Origin: an uncultured Opitutaceae bacterium
GTDB lineage: Bacteria; Verrucomicrobiota; Verrucomicrobiia; Opitutales; Opitutaceae
Length of the DNA: 34,712 bases
Reading direction: 5' to 3'
Assembly (NCBI GenBank): GCA_903916755.1
Contig: CAIWXW010000006.1
Coordinates: 1 to 34,712 of the forward strand
Numbering within the stretch: the stretch's first letter is position 1; each line of letters starts with the position of its first letter. The translations under genes were made by a program, and so were the position numbers. Below are positions 15,210 to 24,273 of this stretch, in pieces. The notes under the pieces were generated by a model that saw only the letters and a list, made by a program, of their open reading frames with translations, was not told where the DNA came from and searched no databases.

Positions 15210-16802
15210 TCAGAGCCCGAAGACGAGAATCGAATTCCCCGCCGCCACCGAGACGTACTGCTTTCCGTCGATCGCGAAGCTGATGGGATTGCACGAGACC
15301 TGCCCCCCGGCCTGGAAATGCCAGAGGAGGCGCCCGGTGTCGGCGTCGAGCGCGAAGACCGCCCCTTCCCGGGTGCCGCCAAAAACGAGGTCGCCGCCGG
15401 TCGAAACCAGTCCGCAGACCGAGACCGCGTTCAATCGATATTCCCAGCGCTGCGCCCCGCTCGTCGGGTCGAGCGCCCGCACCGCCCCGAAGGGCTCCGC
15501 TCCCACCACGTCGCGGGCCCCGCCGCGCTCGAATTTGACGCCGGGCTTCAGTTCCTGCGGCAGCTTATAGAACACCTGGCCGTAGTCGCCCGACGCCATC
15601 ACATAGAAGAGCCTGGCCTTGGGGCTGTAGCTGGGGCTGTACCAGCTGGTGCCGCCGAAAAGCCCCGGATAGATCAGCTTTCCCTCGGGCGTGGGATCCG
15701 GATTGCCCAGGAGGACCGGCCGGCCATGGGCGTCCAATCCCCGGGCCCAGGTCTGCTTCGTGAAGGCCTGGCCCGTGATGAATTCACCGGTGACGCGGTC
15801 GAGCACATAGTAAAAAGCGTTGCGATTGGCCTGCACGACCAGCTTGCGGGGACGGCCCGCGATCTCAGCGTCGATCAGGACGGGCACCTGATTAGAATCC
15901 CAATCGTGCAGATCGTGGGGCGTGAACTGGAAATGCCACCGCAAGGTGCCGGTGTCGGGATCGATCGCCAGCAGCGAGTCCGAATAGAGATTGTCGCCGG
16001 GCCGTTCGTCGCCGCCGTAGTCCCCGCCCGGGTTGCCGGTGCCCCAATAGAGCAGATTGAGGTCGGGGTCGTAGCTGCCGGTGACCCAGGTGGGCGCGCC
16101 CCCGCTTTGGGGACCTTCGCCCGCGCCCGCGCCCCAGGTCTCGCTGCCGGGCTGGCCGGGCTCCGGCACCGTCCACAGCCGCCACACCCGCCGGCCGGTC
16201 TTGGGGTCGTAAGCGTCAAGGAACCCGCGGATGCCGTAGTCGCCCCCGGATATCCCCACGATCACCTTGTCTTTGACGATCAGGGGAGCGGCCGTGATGG
16301 AATGCCCGGTGTGCCAGTCCGCCACCACGATGTCCCAGCGGACGTTGCCGGTCCGGGCATCCAGCGCGACCAGGTGCGCGTCGAGGGTCCCAAAAAAGAG
16401 CGTGTCGCCCAGGATCGCCAGGCCGCGATTGACCTGGCCACAGCAGCTGGGCACCTCGCGCACCTCCGGCCGCCGGTAGCTCCACAGCGGCCGGCCGGTG
16501 CGGCCGTCAAGCGCGGTGACGATGTAGGGCTTTTCCGTGAGGTAGATCACCCCGTCGACCACGAGCGGCGAGGTCTCCACGCGGCCCTCGACCGGCATCT
16601 GGTAAATCCAGGCGGGCTTGAGCTGGGCGACGTTCGCCCGGTTGATCTGGCTCAGCGGCGAATACCGGTGGCCGGCATAGGTGCCGGAATACGTGAGCCA
16701 GTTGGCCGGCTCGGCGCTGGCCTGAAGAATCCGCTGGTAGGAAACGTCAGCCCGGGCGCAGGCCGCGACGGACAGGAGCAGGGCGAGGGCATGCAGTCTC
16801 AT
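15210..16802 (-). CDS. Secreted PQQ-dependent dehydrogenase (stand-alone propeller)
   Basis: This 530-residue protein has a signal peptide (about 1-18, MRLHALALLLSVAACARA) followed directly by a PQQ beta-propeller. The vicinal Cys120-Cys121 (PSCCGQVNRG), typical of PQQ dehydrogenases, is present. YWGTGNP (252-258) supplies the metal-binding Asn. TPHDLHDWDSNQ places the likely catalytic Asp300 two residues before Asp302, the extra acidic residue seen in lanthanide-dependent enzymes. The segment ISGGDYGIRG has Asp188 where methanol dehydrogenases have a metal-binding Glu. The ATG overlaps the stop of the upstream cytochrome c gene by four bases (ATGA), so the two are translationally coupled and the cytochrome is the likely electron acceptor. 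The same modules occur fused in one chain at 5291-7666. The substrate is unknown, perhaps an alcohol or sugar. Confidence 0.9.
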   Translation of the reverse strand: MRLHALALLLSVAACARADVSYQRILQASAEPANWLTYSGTYAGHRYSPLSQINRANVAQLKPAWIYQMPVEGRVETSPLVVDGVIYLTEKPYIVTALDGRTGRPLWSYRRPEVREVPSCCGQVNRGLAILGDTLFFGTLDAHLVALDARTGNVRWDIVVADWHTGHSITAAPLIVKDKVIVGISGGDYGIRGFLDAYDPKTGRRVWRLWTVPEPGQPGSETWGAGAGEGPQSGGAPTWVTGSYDPDLNLLYWGTGNPGGDYGGDERPGDNLYSDSLLAIDPDTGTLRWHFQFTPHDLHDWDSNQVPVLIDAEIAGRPRKLVVQANRNAFYYVLDRVTGEFITGQAFTKQTWARGLDAHGRPVLLGNPDPTPEGKLIYPGLFGGTSWYSPSYSPKARLFYVMASGDYGQVFYKLPQELKPGVKFERGGARDVVGAEPFGAVRALDPTSGAQRWEYRLNAVSVCGLVSTGGDLVFGGTREGAVFALDADTGRLLWHFQAGGQVSCNPISFAIDGKQYVSVAAGNSILVFGL

Positions 16803-17749
16803 GGTTGACCTTTGTGGGCGGCGAGAAAGGCGACGAGATCAGCGAGTTCCGCGGGCGTGAACGTCGCGGCGTAACTCGGCATGGGCGATTGGCCCCACTG
16901 CTTGTGCAGCTCCGCCAGCTCGGACTTCAGGAAGGAATGGAAGCCGTTGGCGAAATCGCGGATCTGGATCGAGAACGTGTCCTCGTTGATCCGCACGCCC
17001 GTCCACGCGGTGCCGTCCCTGGTCACCAGCGAGACGAGGAGGAAGTTGGCGGTAATGTTGGCCTCCGGGCGAAAGACCGAGAAATTCTGCGGGACCTCCG
17101 CGCCCGGATCGACCAGGGCGCGGCGCAGGTAGGCGGCGCCCCGGCGGCTGCCGATATCCGTCAGGTCCGGCCCGATCGCGCCCCCGTAGCCAGCGAGGGA
17201 ATGGCAGGCCGCGCAATTGCCCCGGTCGCGATAGAGCTTCTCCCCATGGCGGGGATCGCCCGGCACGATTTCCGGCGGAAGCTGCCCAAGATGCCAGACC
17301 CACGCCGCCACGTTCCGCACGTCCGCCGCCTGCAGGATGAACGGCGGCATGTCGGTGCCGCGGATCCCCTGCGCGATGATGAGCGCGATCGCCCGCTCGC
17401 TGGTGGCCCGAGGCAGGTGCGGCAGCGCCAGCGTGGGACCGCGGCCGCCCTCGCCATTCGGACCGTGACAGCCGGAGCAATTCGCCTGGAACGCGCGCCG
17501 GCCCGCCTCCCGGTCGGGCGGAACGGACCCGAGCAGCGCCTGGGCTTGCGCCGGATCCAGGCCCGCCTCATGGGCTCCGCCGGCGGGACTGGCCTCGCCG
17601 CGCAGGCGCGCCGGCACGGCCGCGCCGATCAGGGCGAGAACGGCGAGGGCGCGACAAAGGAAGGCGGGGCGGGACAAGAGGAGACCCGGCGACGGGGTTG
17701 AGCGGGGTGCGGCGATTTGTAAGCCCGGGGAAAGCGCGGGCAACCGCAT
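16799..17749 (-). CDS. Di-haem cytochrome c, partner of the PQQ dehydrogenase
   Basis: This 316-residue exported protein has two c-type haem sites: CSGCH at 91-95 with a likely Met ligand at 134 (TDMPPF), and CAACH at 179-183 with a likely Met at 290 (SPMPSY). The second domain matches the haem-binding type also found fused in the protein at 5291-7666. A hydrophobic stretch at about 33-47 serves as signal or anchor. The ATG at 17749 leaves a long N-terminal region before it. A TTG codon near residue 25 would give a more typical signal peptide, so the start is uncertain. The stop overlaps the start of the PQQ dehydrogenase gene (ATGA). It should carry electrons from the quinoprotein to the respiratory chain. 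Confidence 0.9.
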   Translation of the reverse strand: MRLPALSPGLQIAAPRSTPSPGLLLSRPAFLCRALAVLALIGAAVPARLRGEASPAGGAHEAGLDPAQAQALLGSVPPDREAGRRAFQANCSGCHGPNGEGGRGPTLALPHLPRATSERAIALIIAQGIRGTDMPPFILQAADVRNVAAWVWHLGQLPPEIVPGDPRHGEKLYRDRGNCAACHSLAGYGGAIGPDLTDIGSRRGAAYLRRALVDPGAEVPQNFSVFRPEANITANFLLVSLVTRDGTAWTGVRINEDTFSIQIRDFANGFHSFLKSELAELHKQWGQSPMPSYAATFTPAELADLVAFLAAHKGQP

Positions 17750-17779
17750 TTTTCGCCCGCCGCTGCCCCCGGGGATCCC

Positions 17780-18214
17780 TCAGCGCGCGCCCGGCCGCCG
17801 CCCGGCCGCGCGCCGCTGGCCCTTGGGCGGCGGAGCCACGCCGATCCTGGGATCCCGGCGACGAACCGCCGCCACCAGACGCTCCGCGGTGGCTTCAAAC
17901 GCGTCCGTCGCATCGGGCAGATAAAGCCACTTGGGCAGGATTGGATGGCGCCCGAGCGGCGGGAATTCCGCCTGAAGCGAGGCGTGGTGCGGCCGAGCGG
18001 TGCACACCAGGACGCCCTGCCAGGGCTCGGCCCGCGCCGCGAAGCAAAGGACCAGCTTGCCATCGAGATAAGCCGCCTTGGTGCCAAACATGGCGCGGAG
18101 CAAAAATCCCGCCTCGGCCTCCAGCGGCTCCCATAGCCACGCGTAGGGATGCACGGGAACCACGCGCAAGAACTCATCACGGGGCGGGCGGATGGGGCTT
18201 TGGCGTGGCTTCAT
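17780..18214 (-). CDS. TfoX-N-like conserved hypothetical protein
   Basis: This 144-residue protein contains a TfoX/Sxy N-terminal-like pattern: an MFGTKAAYLDGKLVLCF strand-turn-strand (about residues 42-58) and a second half with LPDATDAFEATAERLVAAVRRRDPRIG (about 99-125). Members of this group are usually annotated as hypothetical or TfoX-like; the competence role of TfoX itself is not implied. The C-terminus is basic and low in complexity (QRRAAGRRPGAR). No signal peptide is visible. It ends about 30 bp before the cytochrome c gene on the same strand and may be co-transcribed with it. It diverges from the small barrel-protein gene at 18317. Confidence 0.65.
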   Translation of the reverse strand: MKPRQSPIRPPRDEFLRVVPVHPYAWLWEPLEAEAGFLLRAMFGTKAAYLDGKLVLCFAARAEPWQGVLVCTARPHHASLQAEFPPLGRHPILPKWLYLPDATDAFEATAERLVAAVRRRDPRIGVAPPPKGQRRAAGRRPGAR

Positions 18215-18316
18215 GCGGGCGAAAGGCTATGGTTCGATCCTACGGTCCTCCCACCGTTCGTCCACCCGCCATTCAGCGGCGGGGCGCCTTCCCCCACCCG
18301 CCTCCACACGATCCCC

Positions 18317-18598
18317 ATGCGCCACGTCCTCATCATCCACGAAGTGACCGACTACCCCCATTGGAAGAAGGTCTTTGATGGCGCCGCCGGCATCCGCCGG
18401 GAAGCGGGAGAAAGGTCCTACCAAGTCCTCGGTTACGAGGGGGATCCGCGGAAGATCGTCCACTTCTCCGCGTGGACCTCCACCGAGGCCGCCCGGGCAT
18501 TTTTCGAATCGCCGGCCCTGGTGAAGATCCGCCGCGAAGCCGGGGTGAAGGCCCCGGAGTTCATCTATCTGCAGGAGCTGGAGGCGGGCGTCCTGTAG
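18317..18598 (+). CDS. Small dimeric alpha/beta-barrel (antibiotic-biosynthesis-monooxygenase-like) protein
   Basis: This 93-residue protein has a ferredoxin-like alpha/beta-barrel pattern: a first strand (MRHVLIIHEVTDYPHWKKVF), a helix with AAGIRREAG, then strands SYQVLGYEGDPRKIVHFSAW and a helix (TEAARAFFESPALVKIRREAGV). This resembles the ABM/DUF1330-like dimeric barrel proteins. No catalytic residue can be assigned. The start ATG at 18317 is chosen because the fold begins there; the frame is open further upstream to 18149, where it runs antisense to the TfoX-like gene. It is cytoplasmic and stands alone. The 75-bp gap before the next gene holds nothing obvious. Confidence 0.8.
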   Translation: MRHVLIIHEVTDYPHWKKVFDGAAGIRREAGERSYQVLGYEGDPRKIVHFSAWTSTEAARAFFESPALVKIRREAGVKAPEFIYLQELEAGVL

Positions 18599-18673
18599 GG
18601 CGGCCGCGGAAATGATTTTGATCGTCGGAACCGACAAAACCGCCATGCGATCCGGAACGGCTCCTCGTCCCGC

Positions 18674-19309
18674 TTGGGCCCTCTCCCCTTGACCCGGCCG
18701 ATCTTCAGACGCGACCGGCTCCCGGTGACGTTCCTCGTCGTGGCGGTCGCCGCCTTGGCCATCCAGCTGGAGCGCCCTTGGCGCGACCCGCTCGTCTACA
18801 GCCGGTCGGCGATCGCCCACGGCGAATGGTGGCGCATCTGGACGGGGCAGCTGGTTCATTTCGGGTGGCCGCATTTTATCGCGGACACGGGGCTTTTCCT
18901 GATCCTGGGCCGGCTGTTGGAATGGGAATGGCCGAAGCTCTGCCGCCTCGGTCTCTTCGCCCTGCCGATCGCCATTTCCGCCACCGTCTACCGGTTCGAT
19001 CCCGCCATGGCGCGCTACGGCGGCCTGAGCGCGGTCAACCTGGGGTTTCTCGTCTTCCTCGCCTGCCGGGGCTGGCAGAAGAACTGGGTCGATTGGTTCT
19101 GGCCCGCCGTCCTCGTCATCTATGCCGGCGAAATCGTCCTGGAAGCAAAGGTCGGCCATGGCCACGGGGGCGGCATGATCCCCTTCGACGATTCGTCCAT
19201 TCACGTGGCGACGGTCGCCCATCTCGGCGCCGCCGCCTGCGGGCTGCTCCTGTGGGCCTGCTCCCTCGCCACTCCGGCGGAGCCGCGTCCGGATCCCATG
19301 CGCTCCTGA
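18674..19309 (+). CDS. Rhombosortase/rhomboid-like intramembrane serine protease
   Basis: This 211-residue membrane protein with about six hydrophobic segments resembles the rhombosortase branch of rhomboid proteases. The blocks WWRIWTGQLVHFGWPHFIADTGLFLILG (about 52-79), YGGLSAVNLGF (115-125) and VAHLGAAACGLLL (181-193) are seen. The putative catalytic dyad is Ser119 (GLSA) and His183. Rhombosortases process proteins with a C-terminal sorting tail, but no GlyGly-CTERM-type tail is visible on any product in this window, so its substrates would be encoded elsewhere. No ATG is available near the N-terminus. The start is probably TTG at 18674 or 18689. It is transcribed alone on the plus strand. 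Confidence 0.75.
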   Translation: MGPLPLTRPIFRRDRLPVTFLVVAVAALAIQLERPWRDPLVYSRSAIAHGEWWRIWTGQLVHFGWPHFIADTGLFLILGRLLEWEWPKLCRLGLFALPIAISATVYRFDPAMARYGGLSAVNLGFLVFLACRGWQKNWVDWFWPAVLVIYAGEIVLEAKVGHGHGGGMIPFDDSSIHVATVAHLGAAACGLLLWACSLATPAEPRPDPMRS

Positions 19310-19496
19310 CCCGCGCGGACGGCTGAGACTTGCGGCCTGCATCCTCGCCTTTCCTGACGAGAATACGACCAGCCGCGCCTGCTTTCAGCCACCCCCCTTT
19401 GGTGCCGCGCCAAGAAGCCGCCCGGATCGCAATGCCCGCCTTCAAGGCGATGCCCCCAATGTAGGTCCATGACCACTACGGGATCTTTCCGCCCGG

Positions 19497-19557
19497 AATA
19501 CGTATTTCCCGGCTAAGTATTTCCTCCGGTGGCGCTCCGGCGCGAATAAGTCGTTAT
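19497..19557 (+). promoter_or_regulatory. AT-rich repeat block before the small secreted protein gene
   Basis: An AT-rich island contains the palindrome AATACGTATT (19497-19506). It also has a direct repeat TA(C/A)GTATTTCC at 19499-19509 and 19514-19524 and an ATAA-GTCG-TTAT inverted repeat at 19546-19557, just before the start at 19565. This looks like an operator/promoter region. The assignment is an inference from repeat pattern and local base composition in a GC-rich genome. Confidence 0.4.
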
Positions 19558-19564
19558 AGGGGGC

Positions 19565-19903
19565 ATGAAAGCCCTTACCTTCCTCGCCCTCCTCGCCACC
19601 GCCTCCATCGCCGTCGCCGCTCCGGCCGGCCAGCCGGTGGCCGGGATCATCTCCCAGGACGACACCGGCTACCTCGTCAAGGCCGAGCTGATCCAGCATT
19701 ACACCAAGCTCTGCAAGATGTTTCCCGCCATGGGCGACAAGCCCGGTGACGGCGTCTTCGTCGTCGACGAGGGCGTCTTCCACTTGGACTCCGCCCACTT
19801 CACCGACTACGTCCGGATGCTGGCCCGCGAGAAGGACAGCGCGAAGAGCCATGAGGTGAGCTTCGTAATGCGCGCCGACTGGAACGAGCGCGCGACGCGC
19901 TAA
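19565..19903 (+). CDS. Small secreted protein of unknown function
   Basis: This 112-residue protein has a signal peptide (about 1-18, MKALTFLALLATASIAVA, cut before AP). The mature part is mixed, with a DTGYLVKAELIQHYTKLC segment, a single cysteine and a charged C-terminus (ADWNERATR). I do not recognise the family. It is a self-contained transcription unit: an AT-rich repeat block lies upstream and a strong intrinsic terminator lies about 50 bp downstream (19952-19978). The mature protein would be about 94 residues, exported to the periplasm or beyond. Its function cannot be stated from sequence. The flanking genes (rhombosortase-like and DUF1592-type) give no clear lead. Confidence 0.75.
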   Translation: MKALTFLALLATASIAVAAPAGQPVAGIISQDDTGYLVKAELIQHYTKLCKMFPAMGDKPGDGVFVVDEGVFHLDSAHFTDYVRMLAREKDSAKSHEVSFVMRADWNERATR

Positions 19904-19951
19904 GGACTCCTTTCCCGCATCGCGGGGCCGCATGACCGGCCCTCCCCCCAC

Positions 19952-19978
19952 GGCCCTCCCTCGCGGAGGGCCTTTTAC
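19952..19978 (+). terminator. Rho-independent terminator
   Basis: An eight-base perfect stem, GGCCCTCC (19952-19959) with GGAGGGCC (19965-19972), closes a CTCGC loop and is followed by TTTTACT. It ends the small secreted protein gene. The surrounding gap (19904-20141) shows no other feature. Confidence 0.85.
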
Positions 19979-20141
19979 TGGGCCCGGGGCGCCAGCGGAG
20001 CGGCGCCCCGGGCCCTCGCCCGCCGGAAAATTCCGGCCGCCGGCAACCTTGCCGCTTCCGCTGCGTCCCGCTGGCGCGCGCCTTAAATGCCGCCTTGTCC
20101 GGGCCGCCGGGCGTCGGCATGGTGGCGCGTCGGTTCGGGCT

Positions 20142-22919
20142 ATGAAGCACACCCCACTTCCCCTCCTGTCCATCGCCCTCGCCGGGGCGGTCTTCCTGAC
20201 CGCCCTCCCGGCGAGGGCGGCAGCTCCTCCCCCTCCCCTGCAAGCCGCAGCCGAGTCGTTCATCGACGACTATTGCGTCAATTGCCACAACGACCAGGAC
20301 CTGAAGGGAAGCCTGGACCTGACCGGTCTCGAATACACCCCCGGCGATCCCGGCAATTTCCTGACTTGGGTGAAGGTGCACGACCGCCTCGCCGCGGGCG
20401 AAATGCCCCCCAAGGGCAAGCCGCGGCCCGACCATGGCGAGCTGAAGACGTTCGTCGCGCAGATCGCCTCGACCCTGACGGACTACGAGCAGGCCGCCGC
20501 CGCGCGCGAGGGCCGCTCGACGCAGCGGCGGCTGAACCGCAACGAGTATGAGAACGCCCTGCGCGATTTGCTGAGCGCCCCGTGGCTGGAGGTGAAGTCC
20601 CAGCTGCCCGAAGACGGGGATGCCTACCATTTCAACAAGGTCAGCAGCGCCCTGGACGTGTCCTACGTCCACATGGCGCGCTACCTGAGCGCGGCGGACT
20701 ATGCCCTGCGCCAGGCTGTCAGCGCCGAGTTTGTCCGGCCGCCGACCGCCGTGCACCGCTACTATGCCCGGGAAAGCTTCACGATCCGCAACCCCGGCGA
20801 CGACGGCAACCCGGACCGCCAGAAATTTCCCGTCCTCGACCGCCATGCCGATCTCGAGGTCCTCGCGGGCCGGGCGCCGATGACCGCGGGCGCCGCCGAC
20901 CCGGCGCGCCGCGAGCGCGAAGCCATGGGCTGGGTGCAGAGCAATTACTCCACCGGCTTCGGCTCCACCTGGGGTGGATTCCGCGCGCCGGTCGCCGGTC
21001 GCTACCGGCTGCGGTTCAGCGGCTACACCGTCTGGGTCGGTCCGGGCGGCGTGCGCAAGCCGACCCTCTCCTTCATCGGCCAGACACCCAAGGGCGGCAA
21101 TCCCAACGCCATCGCCCAGCTGCCCCCGGAATGGTACCGGCCGAACTTCCAGCTCGTCTCGCCCGGCCGCCGCTATGAGCCGATCGTCATCTACGCCAAG
21201 GGGGCGGGCGGCAATTCGCGGATCGGCGCCTTCGATCTCACCCCCGATCCGTCCGTGCAGGCGACCGGCGAGGTCTGGCTGAACGCCAACGATGTCATCG
21301 CGACGGACGCGACCCGGTTCTTCCGGTCGCGTCCAACCGGGATCCCGGACGGCTACACCAATCCCCTGGCGCAGCGGGATGGAATTCCCGCGGTCGCATT
21401 CCGTTGGATGGAGGTCGAGGGGCCCCTCTACGACCAGGCCGCCGACCCAGGCTACCAGCTGCTGTTCGGCGACCTGCCCGTGCGCCCGGCGGCGCCCCGC
21501 GGGCCCGGTATCCCGATCGAGGTCATATCGAATCGGACACCGGACGGCAACGACCGCCGCTATGCCCGGGCCGGCGGCGGATTCGGGCGGGTGCCCCCGA
21601 CCACGACGATCAAGGTGGAGGTGGTTTCCCCGGCTCCCCGCGTCGACGCGGAGCGGCTGCTGCGGGGCTTCATGGCCCGCGCCTATCGCCGGCCGGTCGC
21701 GGCGGAGGACGTCGCGCTGTTCCTCGGCCTGATCGACCGGCAGCTGGACGCCGGGGTGGGCTTTGGCAGCGCGATGCTCGCGGGCTACACCGCCGTCCTC
21801 TCCTCCCCCAGGTTCCTTTGCGTCGAGGAGGCACCCGGACGGCTGGACGACTGGGCGCTGGCCACGCGCCTCTCGCTCTTTCTGTGGAACTCGACCCCGG
21901 ACGCCGCCCTGCGGGCCCTTGCCGGGCAGGGCCGGCTGCACGAGCCCGGGGTCCTGCGCGAACAGACCGAGCGGATGCTCGACGACCCGAAGTCCGCGCG
22001 TTTCGTCGAGGCGTTTCTCGACTACTGGCTCGACCTGAGGCGGGTCGATGAGACCTCGCCCTCCACCACGCTCTACAGCGACTACTACATCGACGATTCT
22101 CTGGTGGAATCGGCCATGGCCGAGACCCGGCTCTTCTTCACCGACCTGGTCGCCAACGACCTGCCGGCCCGGAACATCGTCGACTCCGACTACACCTTCC
22201 TGAACGACCGCCTCGCCGCCCACTATGGCATCGCCGGCGTCCGGGGCGTGGCCATGCGCCGTGTGACCCTGCCGCCGGGCAGCCCCCGGGGTGGCATCAT
22301 GACCCAGGCCAGCGTCCTCAAGATCACCGCCAACGGCACCACCACCTCGCCGGTCCTCCGCGGAAAATGGGTGAGCGAGCGGATCATGGGCTTCGACGTG
22401 CCGCCGCCGCCGCCCACCGTGCCGGCCGTGGAGGTCGACATCCGCGGGGCGGTCACGATCCGCCAGCAGCTCGACAAGCACCGGGCAGACAAGACCTGCG
22501 CCGCCTGCCACGCCAAGATCGATCCACCGGGATTCGCCCTGGAGAACTTCGACGTCATGGGCGGGTGGCGGAACCGGTACCGCGCCTCGGCCGAGGAGGG
22601 AGCGGTCGAGGCGGGTTTCGGCAAGAACGGATGGCCGCTCGGCTTCCGCTACGCGCTGCCGGTCGATGCCAGCGGCCAGCTGCCCGATGGCCGCTCCTTC
22701 ACCGACATCCGCGCCTTCAAGCGCCTGCTCCTGGCGGACGAGCCGCAGATCGCCCGCAACCTGGCCCGCCAGCTGACGGTGTACGCTACCGGCGCCCCCA
22801 TTCGATTCTCGGACCGCGCCGCGGTCGAGCGGATGCTCGCGGGGGCCCAGGCCGGGCACTACGGCGTCCGGAGCCTCATCCACCAGATTGTCGCCAGTGA
22901 TCTCTTTCAAAACAAATGA
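20142..22919 (+). CDS. Secreted DUF1592-type haem protein (DUF1587/1595/1592/1588/1585)
   Basis: This 925-residue exported protein is the DUF1592 member of the DUF1592/DUF1552 pair common in Planctomycetes, Verrucomicrobia and Acidobacteria. A signal peptide (about 1-26, ALPARA) precedes a planctomycete-cytochrome-like haem site CVNCH at 45-49. The DUF1587-like block ([18 protein letters not shown]) follows. The central region leads into DUF1595/DUF1592 ([14 protein letters not shown] onwards, about 505-760). A second haem site CAACH at about 786-790 lies in the DUF1588 region ([19 protein letters not shown]). The C-terminal DUF1585 block ends in [12 protein letters not shown]. The start ATG at 20142 is chosen for the signal peptide. 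The biochemical activity is unknown. The stop is one base before the start of the DUF1552 gene, so the two are co-translated. Confidence 0.9.
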   Translation: MKHTPLPLLSIALAGAVFLTALPARAAAPPPPLQAAAESFIDDYCVNCHNDQDLKGSLDLTGLEYTPGDPGNFLTWVKVHDRLAAGEMPPKGKPRPDHGELKTFVAQIASTLTDYEQAAAAREGRSTQRRLNRNEYENALRDLLSAPWLEVKSQLPEDGDAYHFNKVSSALDVSYVHMARYLSAADYALRQAVSAEFVRPPTAVHRYYARESFTIRNPGDDGNPDRQKFPVLDRHADLEVLAGRAPMTAGAADPARREREAMGWVQSNYSTGFGSTWGGFRAPVAGRYRLRFSGYTVWVGPGGVRKPTLSFIGQTPKGGNPNAIAQLPPEWYRPNFQLVSPGRRYEPIVIYAKGAGGNSRIGAFDLTPDPSVQATGEVWLNANDVIATDATRFFRSRPTGIPDGYTNPLAQRDGIPAVAFRWMEVEGPLYDQAADPGYQLLFGDLPVRPAAPRGPGIPIEVISNRTPDGNDRRYARAGGGFGRVPPTTTIKVEVVSPAPRVDAERLLRGFMARAYRRPVAAEDVALFLGLIDRQLDAGVGFGSAMLAGYTAVLSSPRFLCVEEAPGRLDDWALATRLSLFLWNSTPDAALRALAGQGRLHEPGVLREQTERMLDDPKSARFVEAFLDYWLDLRRVDETSPSTTLYSDYYIDDSLVESAMAETRLFFTDLVANDLPARNIVDSDYTFLNDRLAAHYGIAGVRGVAMRRVTLPPGSPRGGIMTQASVLKITANGTTTSPVLRGKWVSERIMGFDVPPPPPTVPAVEVDIRGAVTIRQQLDKHRADKTCAACHAKIDPPGFALENFDVMGGWRNRYRASAEEGAVEAGFGKNGWPLGFRYALPVDASGQLPDGRSFTDIRAFKRLLLADEPQIARNLARQLTVYATGAPIRFSDRAAVERMLAGAQAGHYGVRSLIHQIVASDLFQNK

Positions 22920-22920
22920 C

Positions 22921-24273
22921 ATGAAAACCCGCGCCCCGCTTGCCTCCGCCACCGCGCCCTTCGTCACGACCCGGCAGCCCCTGTCCCGCCGGCGGTTCCT
23001 GCAGGGCGCCGGCATCGCGCTCGCGCTGCCCTTCCTCGATTCGATGCTGCCGCGGCTCGCGCGCGGCGCGACCTCGTCCTCACCGCTGGCCCCGGCGGCG
23101 GTGCCGCGGCGGATGTTTGCCGTCTGCAACAACCTGGGGGTCCTTTCCCAGCAGTTCTTCCCCACCGGAACTGGCCGGGACTACGCGCCCTCGGACTACC
23201 TGCAGCACCTCCAGGACTACCGGAACGACTTCTCGGTCTTCAGCGGGGTGTCGCATCCCTCCGTCGACAGCGGCCATCCCGCCGACGTGTGCTTCCTGAC
23301 GGCCGCGCCGCACCCCGGCAGCGGCTCGTTCCACAACACGATCTCCCTCGACCAGGTGATCGCCGAGCGGATCGGGATCATGACCCGGTTCCCCTCCCTC
23401 ACGCTGTCCGTCAACACCCGCAGCCGGAGCCTGTCGTGCACCGGCACCGGAGTGGCGATCCCCCCGGAGGACAAGGCCGCGGAGGTGTTCAAGCAGCTCT
23501 TCCTGCAGGGCACCCAGGCGGAAGTCGACACGCAGGTGCAAAAGCTCGACACCGGACGCAGCATCCTGGACACCGTGGCGGCGCAGGCGCGCACCCTCGA
23601 GCGGACGCTCGGGCCCGGCGACCGCGAACGGCTGGACCAGTATTTCACCAGCGTCCGCGACCTGGAGCACCGGCTGCAGGTCTCCAAGGGCTGGGAAACG
23701 AAGCCCAAGCCGGTGGTCGACGTGCCCGTGCCGGTCGACCCCGCCAATCCCTCCGCCTACATGGCGAAGGTCAAACTGATGTACGACCTGGCCCGGCTGG
23801 CCTTCCAGACGGACTCGACCCGCTCGATCACCCTCATGCTCGACAGCGCCTCCACCCCCGCGGTCGACGGAATCACCGAGGTCGCGATCACGGAGGGCTA
23901 CCACAACCTTTCTCACCACGGAAAGTCGCCGGAAAAGCTGGCGCAGCTGCGGGCGCTGGACCACGCCCACATGCGCCACCTCTCGGATCTCTTTGGCTCG
24001 CTGAAGGGAATCCGTGAGGGCGGCGACACCCTCCTCGACCGCACGATGGTGCTCTATGGCTCCAACTTGGGCGACGCCAATGCCCATGTGTGCACCAACA
24101 TGCCAATCCTGTTTGCCGGCGGCGGCTTTCGTCACGGCCAGCATCTCGCCTTCGACCGCGAGCGGAACTATCCGCTGCCCAATCTCTTCGTCTCCATGCT
24201 GCAGCGGATGGGCATCGAGGAGGACCGCTTCGCCTCGTCAACCGGCACCATGCGCGGGCTGGTCGCGGTCTGA
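22921..24273 (+). CDS. Tat-exported DUF1552 domain protein
   Basis: This 450-residue DUF1552 protein, partner of the DUF1592-type protein upstream, has an evident twin-arginine signal ([19 protein letters not shown], about 22-40). Family blocks seen are [13 protein letters not shown] near the N-terminus of the mature part, ADVCFLT, and [12 protein letters not shown] near the C-terminus (about 400-411). The ATG at 22921 follows the upstream stop by one base; an earlier GTG at 22888 would overlap the upstream gene. Its stop overlaps the start of the next small gene (TGATG). The fold is uncertain, and its role alongside the haem protein in the periplasm is unknown. Confidence 0.9.
   Translation: MKTRAPLASATAPFVTTRQPLSRRRFLQGAGIALALPFLDSMLPRLARGATSSSPLAPAAVPRRMFAVCNNLGVLSQQFFPTGTGRDYAPSDYLQHLQDYRNDFSVFSGVSHPSVDSGHPADVCFLTAAPHPGSGSFHNTISLDQVIAERIGIMTRFPSLTLSVNTRSRSLSCTGTGVAIPPEDKAAEVFKQLFLQGTQAEVDTQVQKLDTGRSILDTVAAQARTLERTLGPGDRERLDQYFTSVRDLEHRLQVSKGWETKPKPVVDVPVPVDPANPSAYMAKVKLMYDLARLAFQTDSTRSITLMLDSASTPAVDGITEVAITEGYHNLSHHGKSPEKLAQLRALDHAHMRHLSDLFGSLKGIREGGDTLLDRTMVLYGSNLGDANAHVCTNMPILFAGGGFRHGQHLAFDRERNYPLPNLFVSMLQRMGIEEDRFASSTGTMRGLVAV

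Noticed and set aside
17780-18214. Competence regulator TfoX/Sxy
   Set aside because: Only the N-terminal-like pattern is present, there is no TfoX C-terminal domain and no competence gene nearby.
19800-23165. A very long open frame antisense to the DUF1592-type gene
   Set aside because: The composition is Arg/Gly/Ala-rich with no domain pattern, as expected for a shadow of a GC-rich coding strand; the plus-strand gene has clear haem motifs and a signal peptide.
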